Part shown: one piece after another, positions 1-8,832 of the stretch
Position numbering within the stretch: position 1 is the first letter of the stretch
Layout of the letters: each line of letters begins with the position of its first letter
Assembly (NCBI RefSeq): GCF_001528665.1
Contig: NZ_BBYJ01000044.1
Location: 1-56,555, forward strand
Source of the DNA: Microtetraspora malaysiensis
Lineage (GTDB): Bacteria; Actinomycetota; Actinomycetes; Streptosporangiales; Streptosporangiaceae
Length of the DNA: 56,555 nt
Direction: 5' to 3'
Notes under the pieces: model-generated
What the model saw: only the letters and a program-made list of their open reading frames with translations
Databases searched by the model: none
Told to the model about the DNA's origin: nothing
Position numbers and translations under genes: made by a program

Positions 1-16
1 CACTGCCATCCATCGA

Positions 17-262
17 TCACGTTGGGTTCACTCCACGAAATGGCGAAGCCGTAAGGCGGACATGGCCACCGTCGGCAGTTCCTGATTTCAGGTGTTCGGT
101 CGAATCGCCGTCCTTGACGCCACTGATGGAGGCTGGCCACTCGGCAGGACGGAAAAGCAGCTCGGGACTCTTGCTGTCACGGATCGCGATGATGTCCGGA
201 AGATTCCCGGCGACCTCCACACGTTAGCCGCCATTCCCGCCGGAGCGTGACGAATTTCGCCA
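17..262 (-). pseudogene. DUF397 family gene, disrupted
   Basis: Read on the minus strand, the translation from about 262 begins WRNSSRSGGNGG, then meets an in-frame TAA near 227, then continues VEVAGNLPDIIAIRDSKS and LLFRPAEWPASISGVKDGD. The usual DUF397 pattern is W+KSS.SGGNGG-C-VEVA...VAVRDSKDP...L.F...EW..F..GVKDGE. Both halves are in the same frame, so the only break is the stop that replaces the expected Asn-Cys pair. DUF397 proteins are small actinobacterial partners of XRE-DUF5753 regulators, and no such regulator is in the window. A GTG at 220 could restart a 67-residue protein without the N-terminal motif. The tail after the domain is longer than usual. A sequencing error at the stop is possible. 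Confidence 0.55.
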
Positions 263-268
263 CACGGC

Positions 269-487
269 GGCGCTCGGGCCCGGTCCCCGCTGACCGAGAT
301 CTGCCTACGGAGTGGGATGGGCCGGACGGAGGCCCCCGCGTTCGCTCGGCTGAGCCTGGCCGCCACCCGCGGTCTCCTCTTCGACCTGCTGCTGACCGGC
401 GACCGGAAGGCGTGTCAGGGGAGGCCGGCTGGAGTACCGCTCGCGCGCACCTACGGGGCCGCTGTCACGGCCGCAGGACGGCCTTGA
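269..487 (+). pseudogene. C-terminal fragment of a TetR-family regulator
   Basis: The plus-strand frame through ATG 317 reads LTEICLRSGMGRTEAPAFARL and then SLAATRGLLFDLLLTGDR. This resembles the last helices of TetR-type ligand-binding domains (A.L.LA.TRGLL.DLLATGDR). After GDR (about 406) the family-like sequence stops and an unrelated tail runs to a TGA at 485-487, overlapping the end of the dehydrogenase gene. There is no DNA-binding helix-turn-helix, so this is a fragment. The call rests on pattern memory of the family, not on an alignment. Confidence 0.35.
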
Positions 488-1637
488 TGACTCCGTCGGC
501 GCGCTGGTCGAAGGCCCGGTACAAGCCGGGCGCGTCATCGAGCCTGCCGTGATGGGTGACCACCACGCTGGGACGGGCCCGGCCGGACAACACGAGATCA
601 CGCAGCAACACTGTGTAGCGACGATCATGCGTGCGGCCGAACCTCACCGAAACCCCCTTGGAGAAGAAGGTCGCCCACGGCGCCGTCAGGCGGCCGTCGG
701 CGTGCCCCTCGGGGGCCGGGTGCAGGTCCTTCTCGGCGTAGACACCGATGATGCCCAGATGCCCGGTCGGGTTGATCAGCCTGGCGAGATCGGAAACGAC
801 CTGCGTCGGGTTCTCCGCTCCGGGGGTCAGGCGGTCGTGGGCCTGGAATCCCACCGCGTCGATGCCCACCTGGACCCCGCCCATCGCCGTCTCGCCGGGC
901 GCCAGGCCGCCGGCCCGGCGTAGCTCGCGAATCTGGTCGACCGGATCCCCCTGCCGGTAGTCGACGGGAACGGCACCGATTTCGCCGGCCTTGTCCAGCC
1001 GTTCGGGTATCGCGTCGACGACGTAGACCTCGGCGGCACCCTTCAGCAGGGAACTGTAAGCCGCGAGCAGGCCGATGGTCCCCGCGCCGAACACCGCGAC
1101 CGTCGCGCCCGCGGTCACCTCGCCCAACACGGTCGCGTGCCAGCCCGTCACGAACGCGTCGGCCAGCAACACCAGATCATCTTCGTGGGCGTCGCCCGGT
1201 TCCCCGGGCACAGGGACGCAGTTGGCGTCAGCGAAGGGCACCCTCAGCAGCTCGGCCTGCGCGCCGCGGTACGGACCCATGCCCGCGTAGCCGTAGGCCG
1301 CGCCGAAGCCGCCGGGGCGCACTCGCAGGCAGGCGGCAGACAGCCCCCGCGCGCAGTTGACGCACACCCCGCAATACACATGGGTCGGGATCACCACCCG
1401 GTCCCCGGGCTTGACCATCTCGACCGCCGAACCGGCCCGCTCGACGATCCCGAGAGGCTCGTGCCCCAGAACCAGCCCCTGGGTGGCTCCTGTGCGCCCG
1501 TCGTACATGTGCAGATCGGTCCCGCAGATCGCGCTCGAGGTGACCCTGACGACGACGTCTTCGGGTTCCTCCAGCACCGCGTCGGGGACGTCCTCGACCG
1601 CGACCGAGCGGGTGCCGGCGAAGACGACCGCCTTCAT
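465..1637 (-). CDS. zinc-dependent alcohol dehydrogenase (formaldehyde dehydrogenase-like)
   Basis: A 390-residue cytosolic medium-chain dehydrogenase that oxidises an alcohol or hydroxymethyl adduct with NAD(P). Visible are the catalytic-zinc ligands Cys38 (CGTDLH) and His59-Glu60 (GHE), the four structural-zinc cysteines at 89, 92, 95 and 103, and the Rossmann loop GAGTIG near 184. The FGAAYGYAGMGPYRGAQAE stretch is like the glutathione-independent formaldehyde dehydrogenase branch, so formaldehyde or a related small aldehyde adduct is a reasonable substrate guess. Length is normal. It lies downstream of, and on the same strand as, the LysR gene with about 100 bases between, so the two may be co-transcribed. 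Substrate is not determined. Confidence 0.85.
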   Translation of the reverse strand: MKAVVFAGTRSVAVEDVPDAVLEEPEDVVVRVTSSAICGTDLHMYDGRTGATQGLVLGHEPLGIVERAGSAVEMVKPGDRVVIPTHVYCGVCVNCARGLSAACLRVRPGGFGAAYGYAGMGPYRGAQAELLRVPFADANCVPVPGEPGDAHEDDLVLLADAFVTGWHATVLGEVTAGATVAVFGAGTIGLLAAYSSLLKGAAEVYVVDAIPERLDKAGEIGAVPVDYRQGDPVDQIRELRRAGGLAPGETAMGGVQVGIDAVGFQAHDRLTPGAENPTQVVSDLARLINPTGHLGIIGVYAEKDLHPAPEGHADGRLTAPWATFFSKGVSVRFGRTHDRRYTVLLRDLVLSGRARPSVVVTHHGRLDDAPGLYRAFDQRADGVIKAVLRP

Positions 1638-1743
1638 GCCGGCCCCTCACCGGTTGTCGTCATCCGAACCTCCACCGTTTCCCCCGGCGGCCGCGTCGCA
1701 CGCCGATCCCCGGCATCCGTGGTGACGCTCCCTTGGGTGTCAC

Positions 1744-2646
1744 TCACCGCTGTACCCACTCTTGGGCGTCAACAGGTGACTCCGACGCGGGCTCCAGGCC
1801 CATGCGAGCCGACAGGCGGTCGGCGGCCGCCATCAACTGAGGTGGGGTAGGGCGACGGGTCACCATGAAGAGGGTGAGCCTGCCCGGAACGGCCACCGTC
1901 GAGACCTGCTCCTCCGGTTCGGCGTACGAGATGCCCATCCCGCGGGGCAGGACGATCGGGCAGCGAAGCAGGCGGCCCATCCGTACGGCCGTTTCCGCCG
2001 TGGCCGCCGTACGGGGCCGGGCGCCCAGCTCGGAGAGCCGCCGGTGCAGCGTGGCGGTGGACGCGTCGTAGGTGTACGCGACCACATCGAGCCCGGCGAA
2101 CGGCTTGCGCCCGGAGCCGAGCGGCACACCCGGTGGGATGAGGACGGCGAGCCGATCGCGGGCCACGGGCAACGCCCCGACCGTACTGGGCAACCGCATC
2201 TGATTGGCGATCGCGACGAAGGCCACGTCCAATGAACCCTCGCCGACCCACTCGACCAGCCGATCGCCGTGGTCGGTGACCTGGTGCACCGTCACGTCGC
2301 CCAGTAGTCCCTCCAACGCCGGAAACAGCCACGGGGCGAGGCTGCCGAACGTGCCGACGGTGAGGGTGCCCGCGCGCGCCGCCGCCCGGGTCCGATCGAA
2401 GATCGCCTCCAAGTGTTCAAGGACGTGGGCCGCCTCCGCGGCGAGCGCCCGCCCGGCCGGCGTCGGTCGTGCTCCGGTCGTGTCCCGGTCGAAGAGTCGT
2501 TCGCCGATCCGCCGCTCCAGCGCGGCCAGCCGATTGCTCGCGGCCGGCTGACTGATGAGCAGTTCTCGCCCGGCCGCGCCGAGCGAGCCGTGCCGGGCGA
2601 GCGCCTCGACGAGCCGCAGATCCTCGACCGTGGGTAATGAGCTCAT
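1744..2646 (-). CDS. LysR-family transcriptional regulator
   Basis: A 300-residue regulator. Residues about 7-65 form the LysR winged helix-turn-helix (VEDLRLVEALARHGSLGAAG followed by ISQPAASNRLAALERRIGERLF). The rest is the two-lobed effector-binding domain. It is divergent from the MFS exporter gene at 2720, and its start codon lies inside an 8-bp-arm palindrome (2641-2663), the classic LysR autoregulatory layout. The likely targets are itself and the exporter, and possibly the downstream dehydrogenase. The inducer cannot be deduced. Confidence 0.9.
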   Translation of the reverse strand: MSSLPTVEDLRLVEALARHGSLGAAGRELLISQPAASNRLAALERRIGERLFDRDTTGARPTPAGRALAAEAAHVLEHLEAIFDRTRAAARAGTLTVGTFGSLAPWLFPALEGLLGDVTVHQVTDHGDRLVEWVGEGSLDVAFVAIANQMRLPSTVGALPVARDRLAVLIPPGVPLGSGRKPFAGLDVVAYTYDASTATLHRRLSELGARPRTAATAETAVRMGRLLRCPIVLPRGMGISYAEPEEQVSTVAVPGRLTLFMVTRRPTPPQLMAAADRLSARMGLEPASESPVDAQEWVQR

Positions 2647-2663
2647 AAGTCCACATTATGAGC
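2641..2663. promoter_or_regulatory. palindromic LysR-type operator
   Basis: GCTCATAA, 7 bases, TTATGAGC: perfect 8-bp arms, with T-N11-A contained in the site as in LysR-family boxes. It covers the LysR start codon (2644-2646) and lies about 57 bases before the MFS start. Binding here would block LysR translation start or transcription and could control the divergent exporter. Confidence 0.6.
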
Positions 2664-2719
2664 CGACAGGGCGATCCGCGACCTACCCGGGAATCCCACC
2701 TGATTTCAGGATTGGCTCC

Positions 2720-3961
2720 ATGACCGCCCGCCGCGATATCGCCGCCATGCTGATCACAACGTTCCTGACCTGGATGGGACAGCGCACGACCGCCGTGGCG
2801 CTCCCTCTCGTCGCGCTCGCCGAGACCGGATCGGCCTGGGCCACCGGGTTGGTCGGCGGGGCTGTCGGGCTGCCCATGCTCACATCGGCGTGGTGGGCCC
2901 GGGGACTACGGCAACGACTGACGACCGGCCACGCTCTCGCCGGCGTGCTCGCCGTCCAGGTGGTGGGGTTGCTCGTCGTCCCGATCGGCGCCGCCCTCGG
3001 CACCGTCGGCCCGATCCACCTGGCCGCCGCCGGGCTGATCACCGGCTGCGCCACCGCCGTGAGCGCACCGGCCCAGCGGGCACTACTCGCCGACATCTGC
3101 GACGGTCTGGGTTCCGGCGTCGCCGCCCGGATGCTCGCCTGGCAGGACTTCGCCCACCGGAGCACGATGATCCTGGCGCCGCCGCTGGCCGGGTGGGCGA
3201 TCAGCGTCAGCGGCCCGTTCGAGCTGCTCTGGGCGGAGGCGGCGGGCGTCGGCCTCGGCGCGGCCGTACTGCTGACAGTAAGAGGCGATGCGACGGCCAC
3301 CGCCGACGGCGAGGTAACGGACGCGCCGGCCCTCCGGCACATACTGGCCCGTCACCCGGAGGTACGCCGCGCCGTGACCATGTCCGGCGTCGGCGGCCTC
3401 GTCTGGTTCGCTTTCACCCTCGGGCTGGCGATCCTCGGCGCCGAGACCGGCCGGCCCGGGCTGCTCATCTCGGCCGGCATGACCGGGTACGGAGTGGGCT
3501 CCCTCATCGGCGCGCTCATGGCGCCGACGGTCGTCCCCCGACTACCGTCACTGGGCACCATGGCCACCGGATGGATCGTCCTCGGAATGGCCTTCGCCGC
3601 CCTGCCCGCGGTGACCTCGTCGCTCACGCTGATCGCTTGCCTGGCCGCAGTCGGCGGCTTCGCCATGCCGCTCGGCATCGGAGCGATGAACCGGCTGATC
3701 ACCGTTCGGACCGACGGCGCGGAACGGCGAGCGGCCTTCGCCGCCGAGAGCCTGGTGCACGACGGGGCAGTGTCACTCGGCCTGCTCGGCGGCGGAGCGA
3801 TCATCGGCCTGGCCGGCGCGGGGCCGACGCTGGTCGTCGCCGGTGTCGCACAAGTCGCCGTCGCGCTCCTCGCCGGACCGTGGATGATCCCGGTACCCGC
3901 TCCCCGGGCGCGGGACGTCTCCATTAGCCGGCTGGTTGATCGAGACAGCATGACCGTGTGA
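2720..3961 (+). CDS. MFS transporter
   Basis: A 413-residue integral membrane protein with about 12 hydrophobic segments and the pattern of actinobacterial MFS drug/metabolite exporters (N-terminal RRDIAAMLITTFLTWMGQR, then alternating Ala/Leu/Gly-rich helices). The open frame extends upstream to 2555 but would overlap the LysR gene and read non-membrane sequence. ATG 2720 gives a normal cytosolic N-terminus directly before helix 1. It is divergent from LysR with a palindrome between, so the exporter is probably LysR-controlled. Substrate unknown. Confidence 0.85.
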   Translation: MTARRDIAAMLITTFLTWMGQRTTAVALPLVALAETGSAWATGLVGGAVGLPMLTSAWWARGLRQRLTTGHALAGVLAVQVVGLLVVPIGAALGTVGPIHLAAAGLITGCATAVSAPAQRALLADICDGLGSGVAARMLAWQDFAHRSTMILAPPLAGWAISVSGPFELLWAEAAGVGLGAAVLLTVRGDATATADGEVTDAPALRHILARHPEVRRAVTMSGVGGLVWFAFTLGLAILGAETGRPGLLISAGMTGYGVGSLIGALMAPTVVPRLPSLGTMATGWIVLGMAFAALPAVTSSLTLIACLAAVGGFAMPLGIGAMNRLITVRTDGAERRAAFAAESLVHDGAVSLGLLGGGAIIGLAGAGPTLVVAGVAQVAVALLAGPWMIPVPAPRARDVSISRLVDRDSMTV

Positions 3962-4110
3962 TCGCTCAGGCGTTCTGGCCGCCGAGCAGGACCGTCTCAG
4001 GTACCTGGCTCACGTGGTCGGCGGGAGCCGGGTCGACGCGGGGGAGCACGTTCCTCGATGGGCGGCCATGGCCTCGCCCAGGTCACCGGGTGCGACAAGC
4101 ATCAGCACGA

Positions 4111-4155
4111 AAAGTCGCGTTAGGCGGTCATCCGGGCTAACGCCGGCGTGACTTT
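4111..4155. terminator. nested inverted repeat between convergent genes
   Basis: In the 303-base gap between the MFS gene (+) and the UvrA-like gene (-), AAAGTC (4111-4116) pairs with GACTTT (4150-4155), and inside it CGTTAG (4118-4123) pairs with CTAACG (4137-4142). The arms are perfect but short, and the two stems are offset. Its position between convergent genes suggests transcription termination on both strands. Nothing else was recognised in 3962-4264. Confidence 0.35.
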
Positions 4156-4264
4156 CCGTTCTGAGTTTCTCGGACTAACCGTGACGTATTCTGCCCCGTG
4201 CCATCCGGCCTGACTCGACTGGCCCGGAATTGAAGTGATGAATCAGTCCGCTTGCCCCGGCGTC

Positions 4265-6784
4265 TCAGCAGCGCGCGCCTTCTCGCAACTCCAGGAGCGG
4301 CAGGCCCGCCGCGTACCGCCGGAAGAATCCGGCCGTCGGGGTGTCCGCCGTCGCGACGGCGTCCGGAGTGCCCTCCGCGACCACCGCACCCCCGTCCGGA
4401 CCAGCCCCCGGCCCCAGGTCGATCACCCAGTCCGCGGACGCGGCGACGGGGATGTCATGTTCGGCCACAACGACGGTGTTGCCCGAGTCGAGCAACACAT
4501 CGAGCGCATCCACCACACGCTGGATGTCAGACGGGTGCAGGCCCGAGACGGGCTCGTCGAGAACGACGAGCCCGGCCTTGCGGCTCGCCGCACCGCGCTG
4601 GATCGCGGACGCCAGCTTCAGCCGCTGCGCCTCGCCGCCGGACAACTCGGTGGCGCTCTGGCCGAGCTGGAGATAGCCAAGCCCGACCTGGTTCAAGGCT
4701 CCCAGGGTCTCCGCGAGTTGCCGGGGTTCGGAGAACTGCTCCACGGCCTCGGCGACGGTCAGCTCCAGCACCTGATCGATGGCCAGCCCCTGATACCTGA
4801 TTTCCAAGGCCTCCGGCTTGTAGCGCCGGCCCTCACACGCGTCGCAGACCACCCACACATCCGGCAGAAAGTGCATGTCGACCAACTTGCGGCCATAACC
4901 GGTGCAGATCTCGCAGCGGCCACCACCCGCGGTGTTGAAGCTGAACCAGGAGGCATTGACCCCGTGCCCGCGCGCCATGTCGGTTTCGGCGAACAGCTTG
5001 CGGACAATGTCGAACGCCTTGCTGTAGGTGGCCGGGTTGGACCGCGGCGTCCGCCCGAGAGGTTCCTGATCGACGACGGCGACCCAGTCGAACCCCTCCA
5101 GCCCGGTCACCTTCCGCACCGTGTCGGTCGCCGTTCCGTTGAGGGCGGCCTCCGCGCCCGCTGCGAGCGCGCCGAGCAGGCTGCTCTTGCCGCTGCCGCT
5201 CACCCCGGTCAGGCAGGTGAGCCGACCTGCGGGGAAACGCACCAGGTCCGCGGTCACGTTGTGCGCACGCAGGCCGTGCAACTCCACCCAGCCGGTGTCG
5301 TCCGTGGCCGGGCGGCGGGTCCGGCGCAGCCTCGGCCCCTCGCCGGCAAGATAACGTCCGGTCAGCGACGTCGGATGGGCGGCCGCGTCGGCGGGAGGAC
5401 CCGACACCAGGATCTCACCGCCGAGGCGGCCCGCGCCGGGCCCCATATCGATCACCCAGTCGGCCCGGGCGATCAGCTCAGGGTCGTGCTCGACAAGGAG
5501 CACCGTGTTGCCGGCCTTTCGTAGTTCCAGGGCGATGTCGAGCAGGTGTGCCTTGTCCGCCGGATGCAGCCCGGTCCCGGGCTCGTCCAGGACGAAGATG
5601 ATGCCGCTCAGCTCGGTGCTGAGCTGCGCGGCGAGCCGGGTCCGCTGCAGCTCACCCCCGGACAGTGTCGCCGCGCTCCGGGACAGCTGGAGATGGGCCA
5701 GGCCGAGCCGGTCCAGGATTCCGAGCCTGCGGCCCAGGTCCTGCAGCAGTGGCTCACCCACCTCGCGCTGCCGGGCGCCCAGGTCATTCGCCACACGTTC
5801 CGCCCAGCTGCGCACTTCCCGTACGTCCACCTCGAGCAGGTCGGGATAGGTCAGCCCGCCGAGCCGCACGGATCTGGCCACCTGGTTGTACCCGCTGCCG
5901 CCGCAGGTGCCGCAGGGCTGCTTGCGCATGTACGGCAGGTAGCGCTGCTTGGCACTGGAGGTCTGGGCGTTCATGAACACCCGCTCCACCTCGGCGAGCG
6001 CGCCCCGCAGCGGCTGGCTCGAGGTGTAGGTCACCGAAACCGTCTCCTTTTTGCTGGACATGTCGACGGTCGCCTCGACCTTCTCCTCACCTGTGCCGTA
6101 CAGCACACAGTGGCGGAACTCCTCAGGCAGCGACTGCCACGGCCGACCGAGGTCCACGCCCCGCTTCTCGGCAAGCGCCGGCACGAACGCGTGCTCCCCC
6201 GACCGCCACTTCGCGTACCAGGGTGAAGCCCCCTCGAAGAGCGGAAGCTCCGGGTGGGGGATGATCAGGTCCTCTTGCGCCTGCCAGCGTCCGCCCACCC
6301 CGTGGCAGTCCGCACAGCTCCCTTCCGGCGTATCGCGGTCGAAGTGAGCGGTCGTCAGATGCCCGTCTCCGCTCTCCGCCGCCGGGCCCGCGCCGATTCC
6401 CGGAAGGCGCGAGTACAGCAGTCCCAGGTGCCCATCGATGCCGGTGATCGTCGCGACCGTGGAGCGGGGGTTGCGGTTCAGGCGGCGCTGGTCGACCGCG
6501 AGCGTCGCGCCGAGTCCCAGGATGCGGTCGACCTTCGGGCGGTTGCGCTGGGTGATGTACTGCCGTACGAACGGCGAAAGCCCCTCCAGATACCGCAGTT
6601 GGGCCTCGTTGTGCAGGGTGTCGATGGCCAGCGAGGTCTTGCCGCTGCCGCTCACTCCGGTGAAGGCGACGAGCTGCCCCTTGGGGATGCTCACCGACAC
6701 ATCCCGCAGATTGTTGGTACGAGCCCCCACCACGTCGATGGTCTCGCGACCCATACTCGCGACGTTCCGTACGAATTCAGTCAT
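4265..6784 (-). CDS. UvrA-like ABC ATPase (UvrA2/drug-resistance type)
   Basis: An 839-residue paralogue of the excision-repair ATPase UvrA. It has two ABC modules: P-loops GVSGSGKTSL and GVSGSGKSSL, signatures LSGGELQRTRLA and LSGGEAQRLKLA, and Walker B motifs in FVLDEPGTGLHP and VVLDEPVSGLHP. Zinc-binding cysteine clusters are present (CADCHGVGG, CGTCGGSGY; CEICTGYG ... CDACEGRRY). It is about 100 residues shorter than housekeeping UvrA, typical of the UvrA2/DrrC-like group linked to tolerance of DNA-binding drugs. ATG 6784 is preferred over GTG 6808; ATG 6754 is also possible. It stands alone on the minus strand. The specific role is inferred from the family. Confidence 0.85.
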   Translation of the reverse strand: MTEFVRNVASMGRETIDVVGARTNNLRDVSVSIPKGQLVAFTGVSGSGKTSLAIDTLHNEAQLRYLEGLSPFVRQYITQRNRPKVDRILGLGATLAVDQRRLNRNPRSTVATITGIDGHLGLLYSRLPGIGAGPAAESGDGHLTTAHFDRDTPEGSCADCHGVGGRWQAQEDLIIPHPELPLFEGASPWYAKWRSGEHAFVPALAEKRGVDLGRPWQSLPEEFRHCVLYGTGEEKVEATVDMSSKKETVSVTYTSSQPLRGALAEVERVFMNAQTSSAKQRYLPYMRKQPCGTCGGSGYNQVARSVRLGGLTYPDLLEVDVREVRSWAERVANDLGARQREVGEPLLQDLGRRLGILDRLGLAHLQLSRSAATLSGGELQRTRLAAQLSTELSGIIFVLDEPGTGLHPADKAHLLDIALELRKAGNTVLLVEHDPELIARADWVIDMGPGAGRLGGEILVSGPPADAAAHPTSLTGRYLAGEGPRLRRTRRPATDDTGWVELHGLRAHNVTADLVRFPAGRLTCLTGVSGSGKSSLLGALAAGAEAALNGTATDTVRKVTGLEGFDWVAVVDQEPLGRTPRSNPATYSKAFDIVRKLFAETDMARGHGVNASWFSFNTAGGGRCEICTGYGRKLVDMHFLPDVWVVCDACEGRRYKPEALEIRYQGLAIDQVLELTVAEAVEQFSEPRQLAETLGALNQVGLGYLQLGQSATELSGGEAQRLKLASAIQRGAASRKAGLVVLDEPVSGLHPSDIQRVVDALDVLLDSGNTVVVAEHDIPVAASADWVIDLGPGAGPDGGAVVAEGTPDAVATADTPTAGFFRRYAAGLPLLELREGARC

Positions 6785-6957
6785 CCTTCGTCCAACCTCT
6801 CGCAACACAGCAGAACATGGGCGTACAGACCCCCATGCCGAACGAACCGATCACGCCACAACGCGGCGGCCGCTCATCACCAGATGGCGCTGAGCGACCG
6901 CTTCATCAGGTCTTTCAGCACGTGGCCGGTCCCGATGCGGCACGTGCTGCAGACAGA

Positions 6958-7488
6958 TCAAGAACGGGACGCCGCAGTGAGCTTGGCGATGTCGGGGGCG
7001 AAGACGCTCATCCAGTGCGGATGCAGCCGGTAGTAGACCACGTCGTTGTCCCAGTCGAAGAGGTTGTCGCCGTAGAAGTCCTTGAAGTAGGCGAGCAGGT
7101 CCGGCCAGTCCGCGGCCGGCTCGCCGCCTGGGGGGTTGAGGATCTCCACCGTGCCGTGCGTGAACACGCCCAGGTCCTCACCGCGCATGTGCGCGGCGCT
7201 GGCGGCGGGACGGGCGGCCAGATGGCGGGCCTTGGCGGCCTTGCGGGCCGTGCCGAAGTGCCACTTACCGTGCAGGAAGTGCCCGTCCACCCCGCTGATC
7301 CGCGGCTCGCCCTTCGCCGTCACGGTGGACAGCGCCAGGGTGCACATCCCGGTGAGGACCCCGGTGAGCTCCTCTGCGGTCAGTGTGCTCTCGGTGTTGA
7401 TGATCGAGCGGAGATGCGAGGTGGAACGGGAGAGAGAAGCGTCCAGCAGGGCCTGTAGCTCTTTGAGATCTTCTCGCGTTTCGCGCAT
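6958..7488 (-). CDS. pyridoxamine 5'-phosphate oxidase-family protein
   Basis: A 176-residue protein with the split-barrel FMN/F420-binding fold pattern: LALSTVTAKGEPRISGVDG, then HFLHGKWHFGTARKAAKARHL and a C-terminal region with VVYYRLHPHWMSVF. Such proteins bind flavin or F420 and reduce small molecules. ATG 7488 is chosen because AAGGA lies 5 bases upstream; an in-frame start at 7527 lacks a ribosome site. It is a single gene between the UvrA-like gene and the TrmO-like/TetR pair. Substrate unknown. Confidence 0.75.
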   Translation of the reverse strand: MRETREDLKELQALLDASLSRSTSHLRSIINTESTLTAEELTGVLTGMCTLALSTVTAKGEPRISGVDGHFLHGKWHFGTARKAAKARHLAARPAASAAHMRGEDLGVFTHGTVEILNPPGGEPAADWPDLLAYFKDFYGDNLFDWDNDVVYYRLHPHWMSVFAPDIAKLTAASRS

Positions 7489-7659
7489 TGCGGTCCTTGT
7501 CCGTAGGGCTCGGTCCGCGTCCTCCATCGGCGCCGACCAGCGAACAATGCTCGCCTAAAAACCCGACACCTTGTGTCATGGTTTTCATCGGTTGTGCGAA
7601 CACCACCGGGGCCGCTCCGTCGGCGTGCGGTCGATCAAGTCAGCCGCCGCCAGGCCTGA

Positions 7660-8130
7660 TCACGCCTTGTAGTACTCGCGCATGAGATGGGTGGCCCAGG
7701 CCGGTTGCCGGACCGGGTCGGTGGGCGCGAACTCGACCAGATAGGGCTTGATGTCCAGCACGGGGGTGCCCTCCAGCGCGTCCAGGTCGGCCACATGCAG
7801 GTCGCGGCCATCAACGGCCAGCAGCCGGCACACCGAGACGCCGAGCCGGTTGGGCCGATACGGCCCACGGTGCGCGAAGACACCAACGAGCGGGCCGTCG
7901 GGATTCTTGCGCGGCGGCCGGGGGCGGCTCTGCACGTCCGCCTCGTCGATCCGGTCGAACCGGAAGACGATCTCCAGGTGGGAGAACTCCTGTAAGCCCT
8001 GCAGGGCCGACGGCTCGAAGCGGTCCTCCAGCCGGATGACGGCCTTGACGTCGTACCAGTTGTCCTCGTACATCTCCGGCCGCCCGCCGAGGACGCGGGC
8101 GACGGGGCTCAGGATGGCGTCGTCCATCAT
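7660..8130 (-). CDS. TrmO/TsaA-like S-adenosylmethionine-dependent methyltransferase
   Basis: A 156-residue protein with the TrmO-type barrel pattern: LQEFSHLEIVFRFDR, the motif region VGVFAHRGPYRPNRLGVSVCRLL, then LDALEGTPVLDIKPYL. In E. coli the family N6-methylates threonylcarbamoyl-adenosine 37 of tRNA. Many short actinobacterial homologues have unproven substrates. Its ATG overlaps the TGA of the upstream TetR gene, so they are translationally coupled. Its position under a TetR gene makes a metabolite-related role as plausible as tRNA modification. Confidence 0.75.
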   Translation of the reverse strand: MMDDAILSPVARVLGGRPEMYEDNWYDVKAVIRLEDRFEPSALQGLQEFSHLEIVFRFDRIDEADVQSRPRPPRKNPDGPLVGVFAHRGPYRPNRLGVSVCRLLAVDGRDLHVADLDALEGTPVLDIKPYLVEFAPTDPVRQPAWATHLMREYYKA

Positions 8131-8771
8131 GAGTCACCTCGCATGGAGCAGAGGTGGGCGCAGAGGGTGTCGCCGACCCATCGCTCCCAGCGCTCGCGCG
8201 TCCACCCGCGCTCGCGGACGAACAGCAGGTACAGCTCGGGGCTGAGCAGGCCGTACAGCAGGTCGGCGGCCTCCTCCACGGACACCTCGGCTCGCGCCCC
8301 GGGTTTGCCGGCAAGCGCCTTGGCCGCGCCCTGCTGGACGACGTACCGGGGATCGACGTCGTGGGGCCACAGCGCGGCGACCTCGGGGTCGCTCGCGCAC
8401 GCCCCGTCCAGCACCTTGCCGATCGGCGCGACCCGCTCCAGGACCGAGGTCGTGCCCGCGACGTAGGCGCGCAGCATGTCCGGGGCGGTGCCGGCGGCCA
8501 GCGCGTCGACGTACCAGGGCCGGTCCATCGTGGCCACCGGCTCGTCATCTCCGGCGATCGTGACGTCGACCAGCTCCTTGAGCAGGGCGCGCTTGTTGCC
8601 GAAGACGAAGTAGATCGTCTGCACCGCGACCCCGGCCTTGTCCGCGACGTCCTGCAGGTTCGTCGCGCCGTATCCGTCCTGCACGAACAGTTCCATCGCC
8701 GCGTCGAGGATGCGCCGACGCGTCTCCCCGGCTTTCTGCGCTCGTTTGTTCGGCCGCTTGACATCACTCAT
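8127..8771 (-). CDS. TetR-family transcriptional regulator
   Basis: A 214-residue repressor. The N-terminal TetR helix-turn-helix is clear (RRRILDAAMELFVQDGYGAT, LQDVADKAGVAVQTIYFVFGNK), followed by a helical ligand-binding domain. It is divergent from the small monooxygenase-like gene at 8833 and upstream of the TrmO-like gene. Inverted repeats containing CTCTAG in the 61-base gap are its likely operators. It may also govern the ABC exporter that follows the monooxygenase-like gene. Confidence 0.9.
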   Translation of the reverse strand: MSDVKRPNKRAQKAGETRRRILDAAMELFVQDGYGATNLQDVADKAGVAVQTIYFVFGNKRALLKELVDVTIAGDDEPVATMDRPWYVDALAAGTAPDMLRAYVAGTTSVLERVAPIGKVLDGACASDPEVAALWPHDVDPRYVVQQGAAKALAGKPGARAEVSVEEAADLLYGLLSPELYLLFVRERGWTRERWERWVGDTLCAHLCSMRGDS

Positions 8772-8773
8772 GG

Positions 8774-8819
8774 CTAGAGTCTATCTCTAGATTTGTTCAA
8801 TAGAAGTCAACTCTAGAGA
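8774..8819. promoter_or_regulatory. divergent promoter/operator region (TetR)
   Basis: CTAGAGT (8774-8780) and ACTCTAG (8810-8816) are perfect inverted arms around a 29-base centre that contains a third CTCTAG copy (8785-8790). CTCTAGAG at 8811-8818 is itself palindromic. On the minus strand TTGACT (8810-8805) is a possible -35 for the TetR gene. The repeats fill the short divergent gap, where TetR proteins usually bind. Confidence 0.45.
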
Positions 8820-8832
8820 GAAGGTCCAGCTA

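Noticed and set aside
4235-5524. 429-codon plus-strand frame inside the UvrA-like gene
   Set aside because: Antisense shadow of clear ABC ATPase motifs on the minus strand.
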